Shown: positions 8,978-18,668, counted from the stretch's first letter. The stretch is 64,000 bases of DNA from Pseudomonas graminis (GCF_013201545.1 NZ_CP053746.1:5346501-5410500), one strand, 5' to 3'. The notes: generated from the sequence alone by a model not told the origin. Translations and numbers: made by a program.

Positions 8978-9032
8978 CACGCTGCCTTTTCATCACGGTG
9001 CTTTTCATCACGGTGCTCGTTATCACAGTGCG
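8955..9032 (-). promoter_or_regulatory. Reiterated translation-start leader of ccmC with a 17-codon overlapping uORF
   Basis: On the minus strand, GTGATGAA recurs (CACCGTGATGAAAAG, then GTGATGAAAAGG, then GTGATGAAC at the ccmC start), with a third degenerate unit upstream. The first ATG (9006-9008) opens a 17-codon frame that ends with TAA at 8955-8957, inside ccmC in another frame. This could be tandem duplication of a ribosome-binding region or a leader that tunes ccmC translation. Function is inferred. Confidence 0.45.
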
Positions 9033-9127
9033 TCTCCGCCAGAGGCGCTATCAGGGCAAGGCGCTTCTTATGACTGAAGCGTCCAGGACCTGCCGGCGGA
9101 AAAACTGTCCGCTCGGTCAGGGTGCGA

Positions 9128-9799
9128 TTATTCGCCAACGCTGATCTTCAAACCAGCGGCAATTGCAAAAGGCGTCAGGGTTACCGCCAGTGCGGTCAGG
9201 CTGCCAAGCCAAAGCAGATAACCGGTCGCGGGCATGCCCTCAAGTGCAGCCTGCAACGCGCCGCTGCCCAGAATAAGTACCGGGATGTACAGCGGCAGGA
9301 TCAACAACGCCAACAGCAGACCGCCGCGCTTGAGCCCGACGGTCAACGCCGCGCCCACCGCGCCAAGCAGGCTCAGCACCGGCGTGCCCAGCAGCAGCGA
9401 CAGCAGCAGCACCGGCAGACACGCGGTGGGCAGGCCCAGCATCAGCGCCAGCAGCGGAGACAGCAAGACCAGTGCCAGCCCGGAAAACGCCCAGTGCGCC
9501 AGCACTTTCGCCAGCACCAGCAGCGCCAGCGGTTGCGACGACAGCACCCATTGTTCGAGGGAGCCGTCTTCGAAATCGCTGCGGAACAGGCCGTCCAGCG
9601 ACAGCAGCACGGACAACAGCGCCGCCACCCACACCAACCCCGGCGACAGGCGTTGCAGCAGCTGCGTGTCAGGGCCGACGGCCAGGGGAAACAGGGCGAT
9701 GACGATGGCGAAAAATACCAGCGGGTTCAGCAGCTCGGCCGGGCGCCGGAACAGCAGGCGCGCTTCCCGGGCGATCAACAGGGTAAACACGTGACTCAT
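9128..9799 (-). CDS. ccmB: Haem exporter membrane protein CcmB
   Basis: 223 residues with six hydrophobic helices. The N-terminus [20 protein letters not shown] and [16 protein letters not shown] are typical of CcmB, the permease of the CcmABCD complex. The start ATG (9797-9799) overlaps the ccmA stop (ATGA); a GTG-initiated form three codons longer is less likely. With CcmA it drives release of holo-CcmE from CcmC using ATP. Confidence 0.95.
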   Translation of the reverse strand: MSHVFTLLIAREARLLFRRPAELLNPLVFFAIVIALFPLAVGPDTQLLQRLSPGLVWVAALLSVLLSLDGLFRSDFEDGSLEQWVLSSQPLALLVLAKVLAHWAFSGLALVLLSPLLALMLGLPTACLPVLLLSLLLGTPVLSLLGAVGAALTVGLKRGGLLLALLILPLYIPVLILGSGALQAALEGMPATGYLLWLGSLTALAVTLTPFAIAAGLKISVGE

Positions 9800-10431
9800 G
9801 CCGCCCACTGCCCCAGGTCCAGATCGCGATAACCCGAAGGCGTGCAGCTCAGCGTGTGGTGCGTGGTCAGCACCACGGCGCCGCCGTTTTCACAGTGGGC
9901 CGCCAGATGCGCCTCAAGTTGGGCGACGCCCTGCTTGTCCAGCGCCGTGAAGGGTTCGTCGAGCATCCACAGACCGGGCCCGGGCAAATACAGGCGGGCC
10001 AGTGCCACGCGACGCCGTTGACCGGCCGACAAGGTGTGGCACGGCACGTCTTCAAAGCCGCGCAGGCCGACCGCTTCGAGGGCGCGCCAGATGTCGGCGT
10101 GTTCCACGGGCGTGTGCAGCGCGCAGAGCCAGGCGAGGTTTTCCAGAGGGGTGAGTAAATCTTTGATGCCGGCGGCGTGGCCGATCCACAGCAGGTGCCG
10201 GGTCAACTCGCTGCGCTGACTGGCGAGGGGCTTGCCATCCAGAAGCACACTGCCGGCGGTGGGCTGCATCAGCCCGCACAACAGGCGCAGCAGGCTGGTT
10301 TTGCCGCTGCCGTTGGGGCCGCTGATCTGCACCATGTCGCCTGCGCTCAGCCGCAATTCGAGGTGCTCGAACAGCAGGCGCCAGTCACGCTCGCAAGTCA
10401 GCGCCACGGCTTCAAGAACGGGGATCGGCAT
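9796..10431 (-). CDS. ccmA: Haem exporter ATP-binding protein CcmA
   Basis: 211 residues starting [20 protein letters not shown], with AAGAAGG about 8 nt upstream of the ATG. It has a full ABC ATPase domain: Walker [12 protein letters not shown], signature [14 protein letters not shown], Walker [13 protein letters not shown] and switch His in LTTHH. An upstream in-frame extension to 10572 lacks family similarity and is not used. It is the first gene of the operon; the gap to the divergent gene at 10593 is 161 nt and should hold the ccm promoter, which I cannot pinpoint. Confidence 0.95.
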   Translation of the reverse strand: MPIPVLEAVALTCERDWRLLFEHLELRLSAGDMVQISGPNGSGKTSLLRLLCGLMQPTAGSVLLDGKPLASQRSELTRHLLWIGHAAGIKDLLTPLENLAWLCALHTPVEHADIWRALEAVGLRGFEDVPCHTLSAGQRRRVALARLYLPGPGLWMLDEPFTALDKQGVAQLEAHLAAHCENGGAVVLTTHHTLSCTPSGYRDLDLGQWAA

Positions 10432-10592
10432 GGGGACCTTCTTTTCAGTAGCAGCGGCACGGCGGTTCAAGTCGGGATCATGACGGCCGTTATACTGATG
10501 CAGCTTAACGGTGGACCGCCGACGCAGTCGGTGCCGGATTATACATACCCGGACCCGCCACCCAGAGCGCAAATTTACCGAGTCGGGATCTG

Positions 10593-12212
10593 ATGACAGG
10601 CGATATACCCAATCTTTCTCCAGTAGCAGCGGCCACGGCCTTGCTCCGTGCAGGCGTGCCGGCGGGCGAAGTGCTCAAGCTGATGGAGCCGCGTGAAGGG
10701 CTGTTGACCTCGGGTCAGGTAGCCAGCGCTGAAGTGGTGAGCCTCAAGCAACTGGGGCAGGACTTTCAGCTGCTGCTCAAACTGACCATGGACAACGGCC
10801 GGCAAACCACCCTCCCCGTCAGCAGTTCGCTGCCGCTGACCCCCGGCACCAACGTCAATGTCGCCCAGGGTTCGGCGGATACCCTGACCATCAGCGTGCA
10901 GGACCTGCAGAAAGCCGCCGCCAACAGCCTGACCAGCATCGACACGCGGCAATTGCCCGCGGGCACGCTGCTACAGGGCAAGGTACTGACCACTCAAGTG
11001 GCGGCGCAGAATGTCGCGCAATTAAGCGGCCAGTCCTCCGCCAGCGCGCTGCCAACCAGTTACCGTTCCATCGTCATCCTGCTCAACACGGCCCTCGCCG
11101 GAACCAGCCTGACCGTCGACAGCCCGCAGCCGCTGCGGGTCGGCAGTCTGCTCAGCGCCCAGGTGCAGAACAGTCAGGCGCTGAATTTCGTCGCCTTGCC
11201 CAATCGCCTTGACGAACTGGCCCTGGCCCAGCAGTTATCGACCCAGCAAAGCCGTCAGGGCTCGCTGCAGGGCCTGATCGCCGCCCTGCAAAACATGCCG
11301 CCGCCGGCTGCCGATGGCGACAATCTTTCGCCGTCGCTGCGGGCCAGCATCGAGCAACTGCTGGCCGATCTGCCGGATGTCCCGCAGATGACTACCGCCA
11401 AAGGCGTGGCCCAGGCGCTGAATGCCAGCGGGCTGTTCATGGAATCGCGCTTGCTCGCCGGGCAAAACCCGACGCTGGTGCCGGACATGAAAGCCAACCT
11501 GCTGCGGCTTGTCACTCAGATCATGCCGGGCCTGCCGGGCAACGTCAGTTATGACGCTGCGGCGGCCGGCAATACCTTGGCGCGGGCCATGCCCAGCGTG
11601 TTGCGCAGCGCTTTTGGCACGTTGGGGCTGGTGGCGCCGCCGAGCGATCCGATCAACTTTCCATTGCCACCGCGCACCCTCGGGCACCCGGGCAGCAAGG
11701 ACGATCTGGAGATGCTGTTGAAGCTCGCGGCGGGGGCGATTTCACGCCTGCAGAGCCATCAGCTGGGCGGGCTGGAGCAGACGCGCACCCATGCTGATGG
11801 CACCCAGGTCACCACATGGCAGCTGGAGATCCCGATGCGCAACGCCCACGACATCGTGCCGTTGCAGGTCAAGGTTCAGCGCGAAGAGACGCCTGAGCGG
11901 GACGAGCATTCCGACACGCCAGTGCAGGAGACCAAGGAGCGAGAAAAACTCTGGCGGGTGGAGCTGGCATTCGATCTGGAGCCCCTCGGCCCGCTGCACG
12001 TACAGGCGCAACTGATGGCCGGCAGCATCGCCAGCCAGTTGTGGGCGGAACGCGAAGGCAGCGCTGAGTTGATTTCCGGCGAGCTGGATAATCTGCGTGC
12101 GCGGTTGGTGGCGTGCGGTCTGAACGTCAAGGCGCTGGAATGCAACCGAGGCGTGCCGCCCCAGGGCCCACGTACCGTGCTCGAACAACGCTGGATCGAC
12201 GAGAACGCCTGA
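10593..12212 (+). CDS. FliK-family (hook-length control domain) protein
   Basis: 539 residues. The N-terminal third is low complexity, rich in Gln, Ser and Leu. The C-terminal part (about 390-535) resembles the FliK C-terminal domain ([20 protein letters not shown], then [21 protein letters not shown] and a Cys-containing end). It is distinct from the genuine fliK at 36869-38293 and lies outside the flagellar operons. Its stop overlaps the start of an FlhB C-terminal-domain gene (TGATG). FliK and FlhB-C are interaction partners in export-substrate switching, so the pair may modulate the same switch. The role is inferred; the FliK-like fold is fairly confident. Confidence 0.8.
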   Translation: MTGDIPNLSPVAAATALLRAGVPAGEVLKLMEPREGLLTSGQVASAEVVSLKQLGQDFQLLLKLTMDNGRQTTLPVSSSLPLTPGTNVNVAQGSADTLTISVQDLQKAAANSLTSIDTRQLPAGTLLQGKVLTTQVAAQNVAQLSGQSSASALPTSYRSIVILLNTALAGTSLTVDSPQPLRVGSLLSAQVQNSQALNFVALPNRLDELALAQQLSTQQSRQGSLQGLIAALQNMPPPAADGDNLSPSLRASIEQLLADLPDVPQMTTAKGVAQALNASGLFMESRLLAGQNPTLVPDMKANLLRLVTQIMPGLPGNVSYDAAAAGNTLARAMPSVLRSAFGTLGLVAPPSDPINFPLPPRTLGHPGSKDDLEMLLKLAAGAISRLQSHQLGGLEQTRTHADGTQVTTWQLEIPMRNAHDIVPLQVKVQREETPERDEHSDTPVQETKEREKLWRVELAFDLEPLGPLHVQAQLMAGSIASQLWAEREGSAELISGELDNLRARLVACGLNVKALECNRGVPPQGPRTVLEQRWIDENA

Positions 12213-12532
12213 TGAGCACACCCGAGCAAAACCCGCGTCAGGCCATTGCCCTGAGCTACGACGGCCACCAGGCCCCGACGCTGACCGCCAAGGGCGACGA
12301 CGCCCTGGCGGAAGCAATACTGGCGATCGCCCGAGAGTACAAAGTCCCGATCTACGAAAACGCCGAACTGGTCAAAATGCTCGCCCGCCTGGAACTGGGC
12401 GACAGCATCCCCCAGGAGCTGTACCTGACCATCGCCGAAATCATCGCCTTTGCCTGGCGCCTGAAAGGCAAGTTCCCGGTAGGGTTTGACCCGGACGCCG
12501 GGCCGGTGGAGCGGGATATCACACCGCGTTGA
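12212..12532 (+). CDS. Stand-alone FlhB C-terminal-domain protein (FlhX/YlqH-type)
   Basis: 106 residues. Residues about 10-95 align with the part of FlhB that follows the NPTH autocleavage site: AIALSYDGHQAPTLTAKG matches FlhB YAVALKYD..ILLAKG, and GDSIPQELYLTIAEIIAFAW matches DQEIPAGLYLAVAQVLAYVY. It has no membrane segment and no NPTH, so it is a soluble mimic of cleaved FlhB-CCC. Its ATG overlaps the stop of the FliK-like gene, implying coupled translation. Known relatives can replace FlhB-CCC in other bacteria; the same role here is inferred. Confidence 0.85.
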   Translation: MSTPEQNPRQAIALSYDGHQAPTLTAKGDDALAEAILAIAREYKVPIYENAELVKMLARLELGDSIPQELYLTIAEIIAFAWRLKGKFPVGFDPDAGPVERDITPR

Positions 12533-12557
12533 GTATGTGGGGCGCATGACAGGACGC

Positions 12558-12621
12558 CTTCCTGGCTAAAGCCGGTCCTACAGAAACCCCGTACACGGTA
12601 GGACCGGCTTTAGCCGGGAAG
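12558..12621. repeat. REP inverted pair (REPIN-like)
   Basis: TTCCTGGCTAAAGCCGGTCC and GGACCGGCTTTAGCCGGGAA face each other across about 22 nt, between two convergent genes (stops at 12532 and 12664). It may stabilise both 3' ends. Confidence 0.8.
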
Positions 12622-12663
12622 ACATCAGTCGCAGCACCACAAAAACTCGCGGTTTCCCGCGGT

Positions 12664-13068
12664 TCATGTGCCCCGATTATGCCCATGCACCTTGGTCATC
12701 AGCTGCGCTTCGGCCTGGGTCAGGCCGCAGGATTGAGTCAGTTCGTCGATGCTGGCACCCATGCCGACCAGGCGGGCGGCCTGGGCGAAGGACAGGGTCG
12801 AGGGATCGCGCTGCTCAAGGGCAGTGATCTTGTCTGGCAGCAGCGCGATGATGGAACGCAACTCGTGCAGTTCCTCACCCATTCTCACCGTCCCGCTCTG
12901 GTAATTTTCCAGGCGTCGAGCCAGCTCGCGGATGCGCTGATCACGCAGCGAATCCGCCTCCAGCTGCTGGGTGGCCTGGATGCGCAAGCGCTTGGTGTGG
13001 GCCATGAACATCGCGACGCTCGCGACCCACAACACCGCCAGAAAAATAACCGCCACATCGAGAATCAA
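12664..13068 (-). CDS. DUF2802 membrane-anchored protein
   Basis: 134 residues. One N-terminal membrane helix (about 3-24), a coiled-coil stretch rich in Arg, Glu and Leu (about 28-90), and a C-terminal helical region (FAQAARLVGMGASIDELTQSCGLTQAEAQLM) typical of DUF2802, which reads like a small helix-turn-helix. It follows cheW with no gap (cheW ends at 13069) and ends the che/mot operon, a position conserved in Pseudomonas. Its role in chemotaxis is unknown. Confidence 0.8.
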   Translation of the reverse strand: MILDVAVIFLAVLWVASVAMFMAHTKRLRIQATQQLEADSLRDQRIRELARRLENYQSGTVRMGEELHELRSIIALLPDKITALEQRDPSTLSFAQAARLVGMGASIDELTQSCGLTQAEAQLMTKVHGHNRGT

Positions 13069-13548
13069 TCAGATGCTCTCCAGCTCGGACCACTCTTCCT
13101 CGGACATCATCTTGTCCAGTTCCACCAGGATCAGCAGTTCGCCGTTCTTGTTGCAGACGCCCTGGATGAATTTGGCGGACTCGTCGTTGCCCACGTTCGG
13201 CGCGGTTTCGACTTCCGACTGACGCAGGTAAACGACTTCAGCGACGCTGTCGACCAGGATACCGACCACTTGCTTGTCGGCCTCGATGATCACCACTCGG
13301 GTGTTGTCGCTGACTTCAACCGGGTCCAGACCAAAGCGCTGACGGGTGTCGATCACGGTGACGACGTTACCGCGCAGGTTGATGATCCCCAGCACGTAGC
13401 TTGGCGCGCCCGGGACCGGAGCGATCTCGGTGTAGCGCAGCACTTCCTGAACCTGCATCACGTTGATGCCATACGACTCGTTGTCCAGGCGAAAGGTGAC
13501 CCATTGCAGAATCGGATCTTCGGAACCCTGTGCTGACGACTTCTTCAT
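13069..13548 (-). CDS. cheW: Chemotaxis coupling protein CheW
   Basis: 159 residues, a single CheW domain. Family landmarks are WVTFRLDNESYGINVMQVQE at the start, PGAPSYVLGIINLRGNVVTVID in the middle, and VDSVAEVVYL. It couples CheA to chemoreceptors in the polar array. It lies directly upstream of the DUF2802 gene and downstream of parP in one operon. Confidence 0.95.
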   Translation of the reverse strand: MKKSSAQGSEDPILQWVTFRLDNESYGINVMQVQEVLRYTEIAPVPGAPSYVLGIINLRGNVVTVIDTRQRFGLDPVEVSDNTRVVIIEADKQVVGILVDSVAEVVYLRQSEVETAPNVGNDESAKFIQGVCNKNGELLILVELDKMMSEEEWSELESI

Positions 13549-13620
13549 ACCCCTAACCCCTTGCGTGTTGTGCGGTGCGGTCGACGTTTCGTACGCCGCC
13601 CTGTGTTGATCTGACGATGT

Positions 13621-14565
13621 TTATTGATGCGTTTTCATCTGCTTGACCGCGCCACTGGCAATCAGCTCGGCCAGCTCGGAAACGTCCAGCAACGCACACA
13701 TGTGTTCGATCACCGTCCCGGCAAGCCAGGGCCGCTGACCACGATGGGTGCGCCATTTGATTTCGTTGGGGTCCAGGCGCAACGAGCGGCTGACCTGATG
13801 CACCGCCAGCCCCCACTCATAGCCCTGAACCGAGATCACGTATTGCAGGCCCTGACGAAAATCGTCGCGGTACCGGTCCGGCATGATCCAGCGCGCGGTG
13901 TCCAGCACCTTCAGATTGCCGGCCTGGCTTGGCAGGATCCCGAGGAACCAGTCCGGCTGACCGAACAGCGGCGTCAAGTCATGGCCTGCCAGCGGGTAAA
14001 TCGAACCCAGGCACACCAGCGGCACCGCGAGGGTCAGACCGGCAACGTCGAACAGCAGGCATTCGAACGGCTCGGCCGCCCAGGCCGGGCGCTCGTCGCC
14101 AGTGGGCGGCGGCGTTGGCGTGCGTTGAGCGGACAGATGCACGTCAACAACCGGCTCGACCAGTGCTGTTGGCGGTTCTTCCACCACCAGAGCCTCAACC
14201 ACAGGCGCTTCAACAACCGGCTCAACCAGCGGAACGATGGCTGGCGGCAGAATCACCGGCGGCATGACCACTGGCCGTTCCATCACCCGCGCGGCGGCAG
14301 GTTCCGGCTGAGCCGAATACGCCAGCGAAACAGGCGCAGGCCGGCTCATCGGCGCGGGCTGTGGCACCGGCAAAGCGGCAGCCACCGCAGCGGCTACTGC
14401 AGAACGCATGCGTGCGTCATGGGCCTGCTCTTCGAGCACGGCCGCTTGAAATTCATCGACGGACTCGACGACCTGCAGCTCCTCGGTCGCATCATAGAGC
14501 AACGCGTCCAGGTAGTTCTGCAGCGCCAGTTGTGGTCGTGAAGCGATGTCCAGGGGGCGGTTCAT
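13621..14565 (-). CDS. parP: ParP-like CheW-domain protein (array-ParC adaptor)
   Basis: 314 residues. A short conserved N-terminus (LQNYLDALLYDATEE) is followed by a long low-complexity linker (about 60-160) with reiterated VVEAPVVEALVVEEPP. A C-terminal CheW-like domain (about 165-300) contains FECLLFDVAGLTLAVPLVCL and the LDP..IKWRTHRGQRPWLAGTV region. Position between cheW and the ParA-like gene matches the ParP/ParC pair of polar flagellates. ParP links chemoreceptor arrays to ParC and to CheA. The name is by synteny and architecture; a second CheW is the conservative reading. Confidence 0.8.
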   Translation of the reverse strand: MNRPLDIASRPQLALQNYLDALLYDATEELQVVESVDEFQAAVLEEQAHDARMRSAVAAAVAAALPVPQPAPMSRPAPVSLAYSAQPEPAAARVMERPVVMPPVILPPAIVPLVEPVVEAPVVEALVVEEPPTALVEPVVDVHLSAQRTPTPPPTGDERPAWAAEPFECLLFDVAGLTLAVPLVCLGSIYPLAGHDLTPLFGQPDWFLGILPSQAGNLKVLDTARWIMPDRYRDDFRQGLQYVISVQGYEWGLAVHQVSRSLRLDPNEIKWRTHRGQRPWLAGTVIEHMCALLDVSELAELIASGAVKQMKTHQ

Positions 14566-14677
14566 ACGGGAGCCCGAAAAGTAGTGATGCGATTACCGCC
14601 TGATACAGATATCGGCTGCATAGCCGATGGACTTGAGCGTGCAGGCGCGCCGCTCGAAAAATAACGATCAGCGGACA

Positions 14678-15466
14678 CTAGGCCACCTGCCCGACAAGCT
14701 GTTCGGTGAGCAGGTGCTTGAGCAACGCGCGGTACGCCAGCACGCCACGGCTCTTGTGGTCGAACTGTGAAGGGGTCAGACCCGCGCGGCTGGCATCGCG
14801 CAGTCGCGTGTCCACCGGAATGAAGGCATTCCAGACGTGTTCCGGGTAACTGTCGCGCAGCAGCTTGAGGGTGCTCATCGAGGCCTGGGTGCGGCGATCA
14901 AACAGCGTCGGCACGATGGTGTAAGGCAGCGGCACCTTGCGCGAGCGATTGATCATCGCCAGCGTGTTGACCATGCGTTCCAGGCCCTTCACCGCGAGAA
15001 ATTCAGTCTGCACCGGAATCGCCAGTTGCTGGCTCGCCGCCAGGGCATTGACCATCAGCACGCCAAGCAACGGCGGGCTGTCGATGATCGCGTAATCAAA
15101 GTCCTGCCACAGCTGGGCCAGACTTCTGGCAATCACCAGCCCCAGGCCGCTCTGCCCTGGCGACTGGCGCTCTAGGGTGGCCAGCGCGGTGCTCGATGGC
15201 AGCAGCGAAATGCGCTTGTCACTGGTGGGCAGCAACAGTTGGCCCGGCAAACCGTCCGGCACCACGCCTTTGTTGAGGAACAGGTCGAAGCTGCTGTGTT
15301 CCAGCGTATCGGGATCTTGCCCGAAATAGCTGGTCATCGAGCCATGGGGATCGAGATCCACCACGACCACGCGCTTGCCCGCCTCTGCCAGCAAGCCGGC
15401 TAAAGCGATGGAGGTGGTGGTCTTGCCGACCCCGCCTTTCTGATTGGCTACTGCCCAGACTCTCAT
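14678..15466 (-). CDS. parC: ParA-family ATPase ParC (polar localisation of chemotaxis arrays)
   Basis: 262 residues from MRVWAVANQKGGVGKTT. It has the deviant Walker A KGGVGKTT, Walker A' VVVVDLDPHGS and Walker B YAIIDSPPLLG. A longer in-frame start at 15592 overlaps motD and adds residues unlike the family, so I use the ATG at 15464-15466. ParC forms polar gradients that place chemotaxis arrays at the flagellated pole. The neighbours (motCD, parP, cheW) separate it from chromosomal ParA. Confidence 0.88.
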   Translation of the reverse strand: MRVWAVANQKGGVGKTTTSIALAGLLAEAGKRVVVVDLDPHGSMTSYFGQDPDTLEHSSFDLFLNKGVVPDGLPGQLLLPTSDKRISLLPSSTALATLERQSPGQSGLGLVIARSLAQLWQDFDYAIIDSPPLLGVLMVNALAASQQLAIPVQTEFLAVKGLERMVNTLAMINRSRKVPLPYTIVPTLFDRRTQASMSTLKLLRDSYPEHVWNAFIPVDTRLRDASRAGLTPSQFDHKSRGVLAYRALLKHLLTEQLVGQVA

Positions 15467-15503
15467 GAACTCGTTTTCCCCCCGACCAAAGCGACGACCG
15501 GGT

Positions 15504-16385
15504 TTAAGGGGCAGATGACGAAGATTTGACGCCTTGCGGCGGCTTGGCGGGGACTGGTGCAGTTTGTGTGCCAGCACGACGGAGGGCGGCATCGGGTTTT
15601 GCGTTGGCGGTAGTGCCTGAGCCGGTAAGGCTGCGGCGCACGTCCAGGTTGCGCGAGATCACCAGCACCACGCGACGGTTGCGCGCGCGGCCGTCGGCGG
15701 TGGCGTTGGAGGCCAGGGGCTGGAATTCGCCGTAGCCCACAGAAGCCAGCCGCGCCGGGTTGATCCCGTCCATGGCCAGCATCCGCACGATGCTCGAGGA
15801 GCGTGCTGAAGACAGTTCCCAGTTGGTCGGGAATTGGCCGGTGTTGATCGGCTGGTTATCGGTGAAGCCTTCGACGTGGATCGGGTTATCGAACGGCTTG
15901 ATGATCTTCGCGACCTTGTCGATCAAGTCGAAGGCCTGATTGCTCGGCATCGCGTCGCCGCTGCCGAACAGCAGGCTGGAATTGAGCTCGATCTCGATCC
16001 ACAGCTCGTTGCCGCGCACGGTCATTTGCTTGGAAGCGATCAGGTCGCCGAACGCCGCGTTGACGTCATCGGCAATCGACTTCAGCGGGTCGTCCGCGGC
16101 CTGGCCCAGCGCCGCGTCGGTCTGCTCGCTGTCCTGAACCAGCGGATCGGCAGGCCGCACGGTCTGCGGTTTCTGCTCGCCGATGGGGATCGGCTTGATG
16201 CTGCGCTCGGGCTCGTTGAACACCCCGACCAGCGCTTCGGACAGCACCTTGTATTTGCCTTCGTTCAGCGACGAGATGGAGTACATGACCACGAAAAACG
16301 CAAACAGCAAGGTGATGAAGTCCGCGTAGGACACCAGCCAGCGTTCGTGATTTTCGTGCTCTTCATGGCGACGTCGGCGGGCCAT
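15504..16385 (-). CDS. motD: Flagellar stator protein MotD (MotB family)
   Basis: 293 residues. One membrane helix with the proton-accepting Asp22 in SYADFITLLFAFFVVMYSI, then a plug and linker. The OmpA/MotB peptidoglycan-binding domain (about 130-250) has HVEGFTDNQPINTGQFPTNW and LSSARSSSIVRML. The C-terminal tail is rich in Pro and Ala. MotC/MotD is the second stator set of Pseudomonas and supports motility under high load. It is 7 nt downstream of motC. Confidence 0.95.
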   Translation of the reverse strand: MARRRRHEEHENHERWLVSYADFITLLFAFFVVMYSISSLNEGKYKVLSEALVGVFNEPERSIKPIPIGEQKPQTVRPADPLVQDSEQTDAALGQAADDPLKSIADDVNAAFGDLIASKQMTVRGNELWIEIELNSSLLFGSGDAMPSNQAFDLIDKVAKIIKPFDNPIHVEGFTDNQPINTGQFPTNWELSSARSSSIVRMLAMDGINPARLASVGYGEFQPLASNATADGRARNRRVVLVISRNLDVRRSLTGSGTTANAKPDAALRRAGTQTAPVPAKPPQGVKSSSSAP

Positions 16386-16392
16386 CAGTCCA

Positions 16393-17133
16393 TCACTCCA
16401 TGAAGCCTTGCAGCTTCAGTTCGATCGAGCGCGGGTTCTCGCCCTCGGCAATCGACAGCAGCCCTTCGAGGAGCATCTCCCGGTAGCGCGACTGGCGGAT
16501 CGCCACGGCCTTGAGCTTGTTCGCCACGGGCAGAAGAAACAGGTTGGCGGACGCCACGCCATAGATGGTGGCAATGAACGCGACGGCGATACCGCTGCCC
16601 AGCTGATTGGGATCGGCCAGGTTGCCCATGACATGGATCAGGCCCATGACCGCACCGATGATGCCGATCGTGGGCGCGTAGCCACCCATGCTTTCGTAGA
16701 CCTTGGCGGCCTGGATATCGCGGCTCTCCTGGGTGAGGAAATCGACTTCCAGGATGCCCCGTATGGCCGCCGGCTCAGCGCCGTCGACCAGCAGCTGCAG
16801 GCCTTTTCGCGAATAGGCATCGGGTTCCGAGTCCGCCACGGCTTCGAGGCCGAGCAGGCCCTCCTTGCGCGCGGTGAGGCTCCAGGATACGACGCGATCA
16901 ATGCCACCGGCGAGATCGATGCGCGGCGGAAACAGAATCCAGATGAAGATCTGCATTGCCCGCTTGAACGCGCTCATGGGCGTCTGCACCAGACAGGCCG
17001 CCAGCGTACCGCCGAGCACGATCAGCGCAGCCGGGCCGTTGAGCAGCGCGCCCAGGTGCCCGCCTTCAAGGAAGTTGCCGCCGATGATCGCGACGAACGC
17101 CAGAATGATCCCGATAAGCGTCAAGACATCCAT
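16393..17133 (-). CDS. motC: Flagellar stator protein MotC (MotA family)
   Basis: 246 residues with four membrane helices. MotA-family features include the N-terminal [21 protein letters not shown], the large cytoplasmic loop with charged residues (about 60-150), GGYAPTIGIIGAVMGLIHVM, and GIAVAFIATIYGVASANLF. It forms the proton-channel stator with MotD. Its ATG overlaps the cheB stop by one base. Length fits MotC rather than the longer MotA. Confidence 0.95.
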   Translation of the reverse strand: MDVLTLIGIILAFVAIIGGNFLEGGHLGALLNGPAALIVLGGTLAACLVQTPMSAFKRAMQIFIWILFPPRIDLAGGIDRVVSWSLTARKEGLLGLEAVADSEPDAYSRKGLQLLVDGAEPAAIRGILEVDFLTQESRDIQAAKVYESMGGYAPTIGIIGAVMGLIHVMGNLADPNQLGSGIAVAFIATIYGVASANLFLLPVANKLKAVAIRQSRYREMLLEGLLSIAEGENPRSIELKLQGFME

Positions 17134-18284
17134 CAGCTGCAGGCCTCAACCAGGTGGCGCCCGATATCGTCGAGGCTGTAAACGGCGTCGGCCAGCTCGG
17201 CTTTGACGATCGCCATGGGCATCCCATAAATCACGCAACTGGCTTCGTCCTGCGCCCAGATCTGGCTACCGCTCTGCTTGAGCAGGCGCGCGCCTTCACG
17301 GCCGTCAGCGCCCATCCCGGTGAGGACGACGGCGAGGACTTTGTCGCTGTAGGATTTTGCTGCCGAGCCAAAGGTAATGTCGACGCAGGGCTTGTAATTG
17401 AGGCGTTCGTCACCGGGCAGGATTTTCACCGCGCCACGACCGTCGACCATCATCTGTTTGCCGCCAGGTGCCAGCAGTGCCAGCCCGGGACGCAGGATGT
17501 CGCCGTCCTCGGCTTCCTTGACGCTGATGCGGCACAGCTTGTCGAGACGCTCGGCGAAGGCTTTGGTGAAGGCGGCCGGCATGTGCTGGATCAGCACGAT
17601 GGGCGCCGGGAAGTTGGCGGGCAGTTGGGTCAGCACCCGCTGCAAGGCAACGGGGCCACCGGTGGACGTGCCGATCGCCACCAGTTTGTAGGCTTTGCGC
17701 TTGGGCGCACCCGACGTTGGCGCGGGGTGATGGGACGTCGGCGCCGCTGCACGGGCAGGCGCAGGGGCGGGTGCCGGACGCGACGGTCGCGTTTCGGCAG
17801 AGGTACTGCGCGGTGCAGCGGGTGCAGCAGATGGCGCCGGTGCCGACGTGGCAGAAGGCGCGCTGCCGTAACCGCTGAAACGACGGTTGCTGCGGGAAAT
17901 GCTGTGGACTTTCTCGCACAGCATCTGTTTGACCTTCTCGGGGTTGCGCGAGATGTCTTCGAAGTTTTTCGGCAGGAAATCCACCGCGCCAGCGTCCAGC
18001 GCATCGAGGGTCACTCGGGCGCCTTCGTGGGTCAGGGAGGAAAACATCAATACCGGGGTCGGGCAGCGCTGCATGATGTGACGGACCGCGGTAATGCCAT
18101 CCATCATCGGCATTTCGTAGTCCATGGTGATCACGTCGGGCTTGAGGGCCAGGGCTTGTTCAATGGCTTCCTTGCCATTGGTGGCAGTACCGACCACCTG
18201 GATCGTGGGATCCGAAGAGAGAATTTCCGAGACACGACGTCGGAAAAAACCCGAATCGTCCACGACGAGAACCTTGACTGCCAT
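17133..18284 (-). CDS. cheB: Chemotaxis protein-glutamate methylesterase CheB
   Basis: 383 residues starting [17 protein letters not shown], with GGAG six nt upstream of the ATG at 18282-18284. A receiver domain with phospho-acceptor Asp55 ([12 protein letters not shown]), an Ala/Pro-rich linker (about 140-195), and the CheB methylesterase domain (AIGTSTGG with the catalytic Ser, [10 protein letters not shown] with the catalytic His, LTGMGADG with the catalytic Asp). It demethylates and deamidates chemoreceptors. First gene after a REP block separating it from cheA. Confidence 0.96.
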   Translation of the reverse strand: MAVKVLVVDDSGFFRRRVSEILSSDPTIQVVGTATNGKEAIEQALALKPDVITMDYEMPMMDGITAVRHIMQRCPTPVLMFSSLTHEGARVTLDALDAGAVDFLPKNFEDISRNPEKVKQMLCEKVHSISRSNRRFSGYGSAPSATSAPAPSAAPAAPRSTSAETRPSRPAPAPAPARAAAPTSHHPAPTSGAPKRKAYKLVAIGTSTGGPVALQRVLTQLPANFPAPIVLIQHMPAAFTKAFAERLDKLCRISVKEAEDGDILRPGLALLAPGGKQMMVDGRGAVKILPGDERLNYKPCVDITFGSAAKSYSDKVLAVVLTGMGADGREGARLLKQSGSQIWAQDEASCVIYGMPMAIVKAELADAVYSLDDIGRHLVEACS

Positions 18285-18420
18285 AAACACTCCAAAGAGC
18301 GCGCGTCACCCTGAAGGTCGGCGCGCCCTGAATCACGTAGCTTGGGTCACATTGGCGAGACGAGACAGGCCAGTGAGACCGTTTTTCGCGCTTGAAACAG
18401 GACCTGCAGGAACTAGACCT

Positions 18421-18668
18421 GTGGGACCGGCTTCAGCCGGGAAGGCGTCGGATGTCACTCCGCACAACTTCGGGTGTCCCCACCGGCCTCTTCCCGGCTG
18501 AAGCCGGTCCTACTGGGAACGCGTCAGTTGCCACACCGCAAAATTCATGGTGTCCAAACCGGCCCTTTCCCGGCTAAAGCCGGTCCTACGCGGGAAGGCG
18601 TCGGATGTCACGCCGCAAAATTCACGGTGTCCACACCGGCCTCTTCCCGGCTGAAGCCGGTCCTACAG
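18421..18668. repeat. Tandem REP array with 76-nt period
   Basis: Four REP palindromes (about 18421-18444, 18490-18513, 18566-18590, 18642-18667). The last three recur exactly every 76 nt, with a related spacer (GCGTC...CCGCAAAATTC..GGTGTCC..ACCGGCC) between them. The array lies between the cheA stop and cheB. It is likely an mRNA-stabilising or attenuating element, and not a CRISPR because the spacers are near-identical. Confidence 0.85.

Noticed and set aside
18421..18668. Possible CRISPR array
   Set aside because: Repeats are REP palindromes and the spacers are nearly identical; no cas genes nearby.
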